Shown here: piece by piece, positions 5,506 through 6,742 of the stretch
How positions within the stretch are numbered: the first letter of the stretch is position 1
Layout of the letters: every line of letters begins with the position of its first letter
DNA from: Myxococcota bacterium
Lineage (GTDB): Bacteria; Myxococcota_C; UBA6777
NCBI GenBank assembly: GCA_963169055.1
Contig: CAUJFU010000284.1
Location: 1-6,742, forward strand
Direction of reading: 5' to 3'
Length of the DNA: 6,742 bases
Translations under genes and position numbers: made by a program
The notes under the pieces: model-generated
Seen by the model: the letters and a program-made list of their open reading frames with translations, nothing else
Told to the model about the DNA's origin: nothing
The model's database searches: none

Positions 5506-6549
5506 TTAGCGGATGCGTGTGTCTTCGACGACGCGACCATCGACAAGGCGGATCAAGCGGTCTGCGCGTTCGGCAAAGTAAGTGTCGTGGGTGACCATGA
5601 GGAAAGCTTTTTGGGTGGTGAGGTTTAATTCACGCATCAAGTTAAAGACGATCTCACCGCTCTTGCTGTCGAGGTTTCCCGTCGGTTCGTCAGCGAGGAC
5701 CAATACAGGGTCGTTGGCGAGAGCGCGCAAGATCGCGACGCGCTGTTGTTGCCCGCCCGAAAGCTGGCTCGGTCGGTGAGCGATGCGTTCTTTTAAGCCG
5801 ATCAATCCGAGAAGTTCGGTCATACGGTGTCGGTTGGCCTCTTCAAAAGAACGCCCACGCAAACGGCAGGGGATCAGGACGTTTTCGAGGACGTTGTACT
5901 CAGGGAGGAGATAGTGAAATTGGAAGATAAATCCGAGGAAGTCGCGGCGCATGATGGCGCGTTCGTCTTCGGAGAGAGAGGCCGCGTCTTTGCCACCCAA
6001 GAACACTTCGCCCGAAGTGGGGGTATCCAAGAGGCCCATGAGGTTGAGCAGGGTGGTTTTGCCCGAACCCGAAGCGCCGACGATGGCGACGAATTCACCC
6101 GGCATGACGCGCAGATTGATATCAAAAAGAACTTGGGTGGTGACTTCGCCAAAAAAGCTTTTGTTGACTCCGCGCAATTCGAGGACAGGCTGGTTGGGAT
6201 TGGGGCGGTTGCTGGTTTCTTGCCAGAGAGTCGCGAGCTTTTTTTTGACGGCTTCCATGCTCTGATCGCCGTTGGAAACGAAGGGGCTTAAAGCAGCCTT
6301 GGATTCGGGGTTTTCGAGCGGTTTGCGCGTCCAAAAGTGTTGCTTATGGAAAGCCAACGCATCGGCTTGGATTTCTGGGGTGGAGGGCGGTGTGGTGTCT
6401 TTGGCGTCGGGGATCTCGACCTGTTCGAGGATATCTTCGAGCGACTCGGCGAGAGCAGAAGGTTGTGCTGCGGATGGAACCGAGTTTGAGCGATCGGATT
6501 TGTCGGATGGACGGGGATTTTTCGACGATTTTGATTTGATCTTGCTCAT
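5506..6549 (-). CDS. lolD: LolD/MacB-type ABC transporter ATPase with N-terminal extension
   Basis: The 347-residue product has an ABC ATPase domain at about 122-347. Its motifs are complete: Walker A GASGSGKT (158-165), Q-loop FQFHYLLPEYN (Gln at 210), signature LSGGQQQR (263-270), Walker B VLVLADEP (282-289) and the switch His in VTHD (His321). The Q-loop region (FIFQFHYLLPEYNVLENV) is typical of LolD, which powers release of lipoproteins from the inner membrane, and of the related MacB/FtsE-type group. The first 120 residues are not part of the family: a Lys/Ser-rich disordered start, an acidic helix (SALAESLEDILEQVEI), and a stretch of mixed character before VLELRG. Family members are usually about 230 residues. 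The start at 6549 has GAGGAG about 9 nt upstream, inside the end of the permease gene, giving translational coupling; an internal Met near the domain lacks a good ribosome binding site. The frame is open to 6603, but that part overlaps the permease. Confidence 0.92.
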   Translation of the reverse strand: MSKIKSKSSKNPRPSDKSDRSNSVPSAAQPSALAESLEDILEQVEIPDAKDTTPPSTPEIQADALAFHKQHFWTRKPLENPESKAALSPFVSNGDQSMEAVKKKLATLWQETSNRPNPNQPVLELRGVNKSFFGEVTTQVLFDINLRVMPGEFVAIVGASGSGKTTLLNLMGLLDTPTSGEVFLGGKDAASLSEDERAIMRRDFLGFIFQFHYLLPEYNVLENVLIPCRLRGRSFEEANRHRMTELLGLIGLKERIAHRPSQLSGGQQQRVAILRALANDPVLVLADEPTGNLDSKSGEIVFNLMRELNLTTQKAFLMVTHDTYFAERADRLIRLVDGRVVEDTRIR

Positions 6550-6554
6550 CGTTT

Positions 6555-6742
6555 TTAAGCTCCTCGGATCACTTCGATGGGGTTGACACGGGAGGCCCGC
6601 CAAGCGGGATACAAGGCCGCAAGAAGTCCCACCACCATGGCGATGAAGAAAGCGGCAAGGATGACGCTGGGTTTGACTTCGACGGAAAAGATGCTGACCA
6701 AGCGCCCCAAGGAATCGCGGCGTTTGAAAGAGGTGAGGTAGT
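6555..6742 (-). CDS. ABC transporter permease (MacB/LolC-E, FtsX-like), C-terminal end
   Basis: Only the last 62 codons are present; the 5' part lies beyond the right edge. The fragment starts with a polar loop (YLTSFKRRDSLGRLVSIFSVE). It then has a membrane helix (about SVILAAFFIAMVVGLLAALY) and the hallmark end of this permease family, YPAWRASRVNPIEVIRGA, followed by TAA at 6557-6555. In this family the Ala-Trp-Arg-Ala-Ser-Arg segment lies just after the last membrane helix on the cytoplasmic side. The gene ends 5 nt before the ATPase start on the same strand, so the two form one transporter operon, probably with the ribosome binding site of the ATPase inside this coding end. Whether the substrate is a lipoprotein (Lol) or another compound (MacB) cannot be told from this fragment. 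Confidence 0.9.
   Translation of the reverse strand, partial: YLTSFKRRDSLGRLVSIFSVEVKPSVILAAFFIAMVVGLLAALYPAWRASRVNPIEVIRGA

Noticed and set aside
5217-5594. Alternative plus-strand frame over the end of the secreted-protein gene
   Set aside because: Considered as a sign of a frameshift, but the main frame continues with a regular cysteine pattern to its stop, and the alternative overlaps the ATPase end on the other strand.

Overview
The window looks like chromosomal DNA from a moderately GC-rich Gram-negative bacterium. The evidence is a LolCDE/MacB-type ABC transporter (ATPase plus the tail of its permease) and an exported protein with a typical signal peptide. I cannot name a species. A myxobacterial or other deltaproteobacterial-type lineage is possible, but that is inference only. 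Coding is dense and mostly leftward. No tRNA, rRNA, CRISPR array or insertion sequence is visible.

Left and centre (1-4341, all minus strand, read from right to left): a short-chain dehydrogenase resembling DprE2 (4341-3571); a small 66-residue protein ending in a Ser/Glu/Gln tripeptide repeat (3521-3321); a FAD-dependent oxidase resembling DprE1 (3131-1689); a two-helix membrane protein with a TPR-like cytoplasmic part (1595-654); and a gene running off the left edge (476-1) whose product I do not recognise. The gaps between the first four are 49-189 nt and all point the same way, so they may form one operon. DprE1 and DprE2 together carry out the two-step C2' epimerisation of a polyprenyl-phosphoryl ribose to the arabinose donor in mycobacteria. 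The pair here suggests a lipid-linked pentose (D-arabinose-type) pathway. Its UbiA-type transferase and any glycosyltransferases would have to lie elsewhere.

Right part: a 234-nt divergent intergenic region holds a cluster of TGATC-type palindromes on the side of the dehydrogenase. On the other side it holds a plausible sigma70-type promoter and a 5' leader hairpin for a plus-strand gene (4576-5406) encoding a secreted, eight-cysteine protein of unknown function. This gene converges on a minus-strand ABC transporter operon: the permease end (6742-6555), then 5 nt later a LolD-like ATPase (6549-5506) with an unusual N-terminal extension of about 120 residues.

The most striking structure is a run of 17 units of a 9-bp tandem repeat (3249-3401) between the two Dpr-like genes. 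All units are in the reading frame of both the small protein and the downstream oxidase. The only thing separating the two reading frames is one TAA in the ninth unit, one base away from the expected GAA. The small gene and the oxidase may therefore be a recently split fusion, a readthrough pair, or the result of a base-call error. Directly after this is an imperfect 27-bp tandem duplication, each copy of which carries a Shine-Dalgarno sequence and an ATG for the oxidase.
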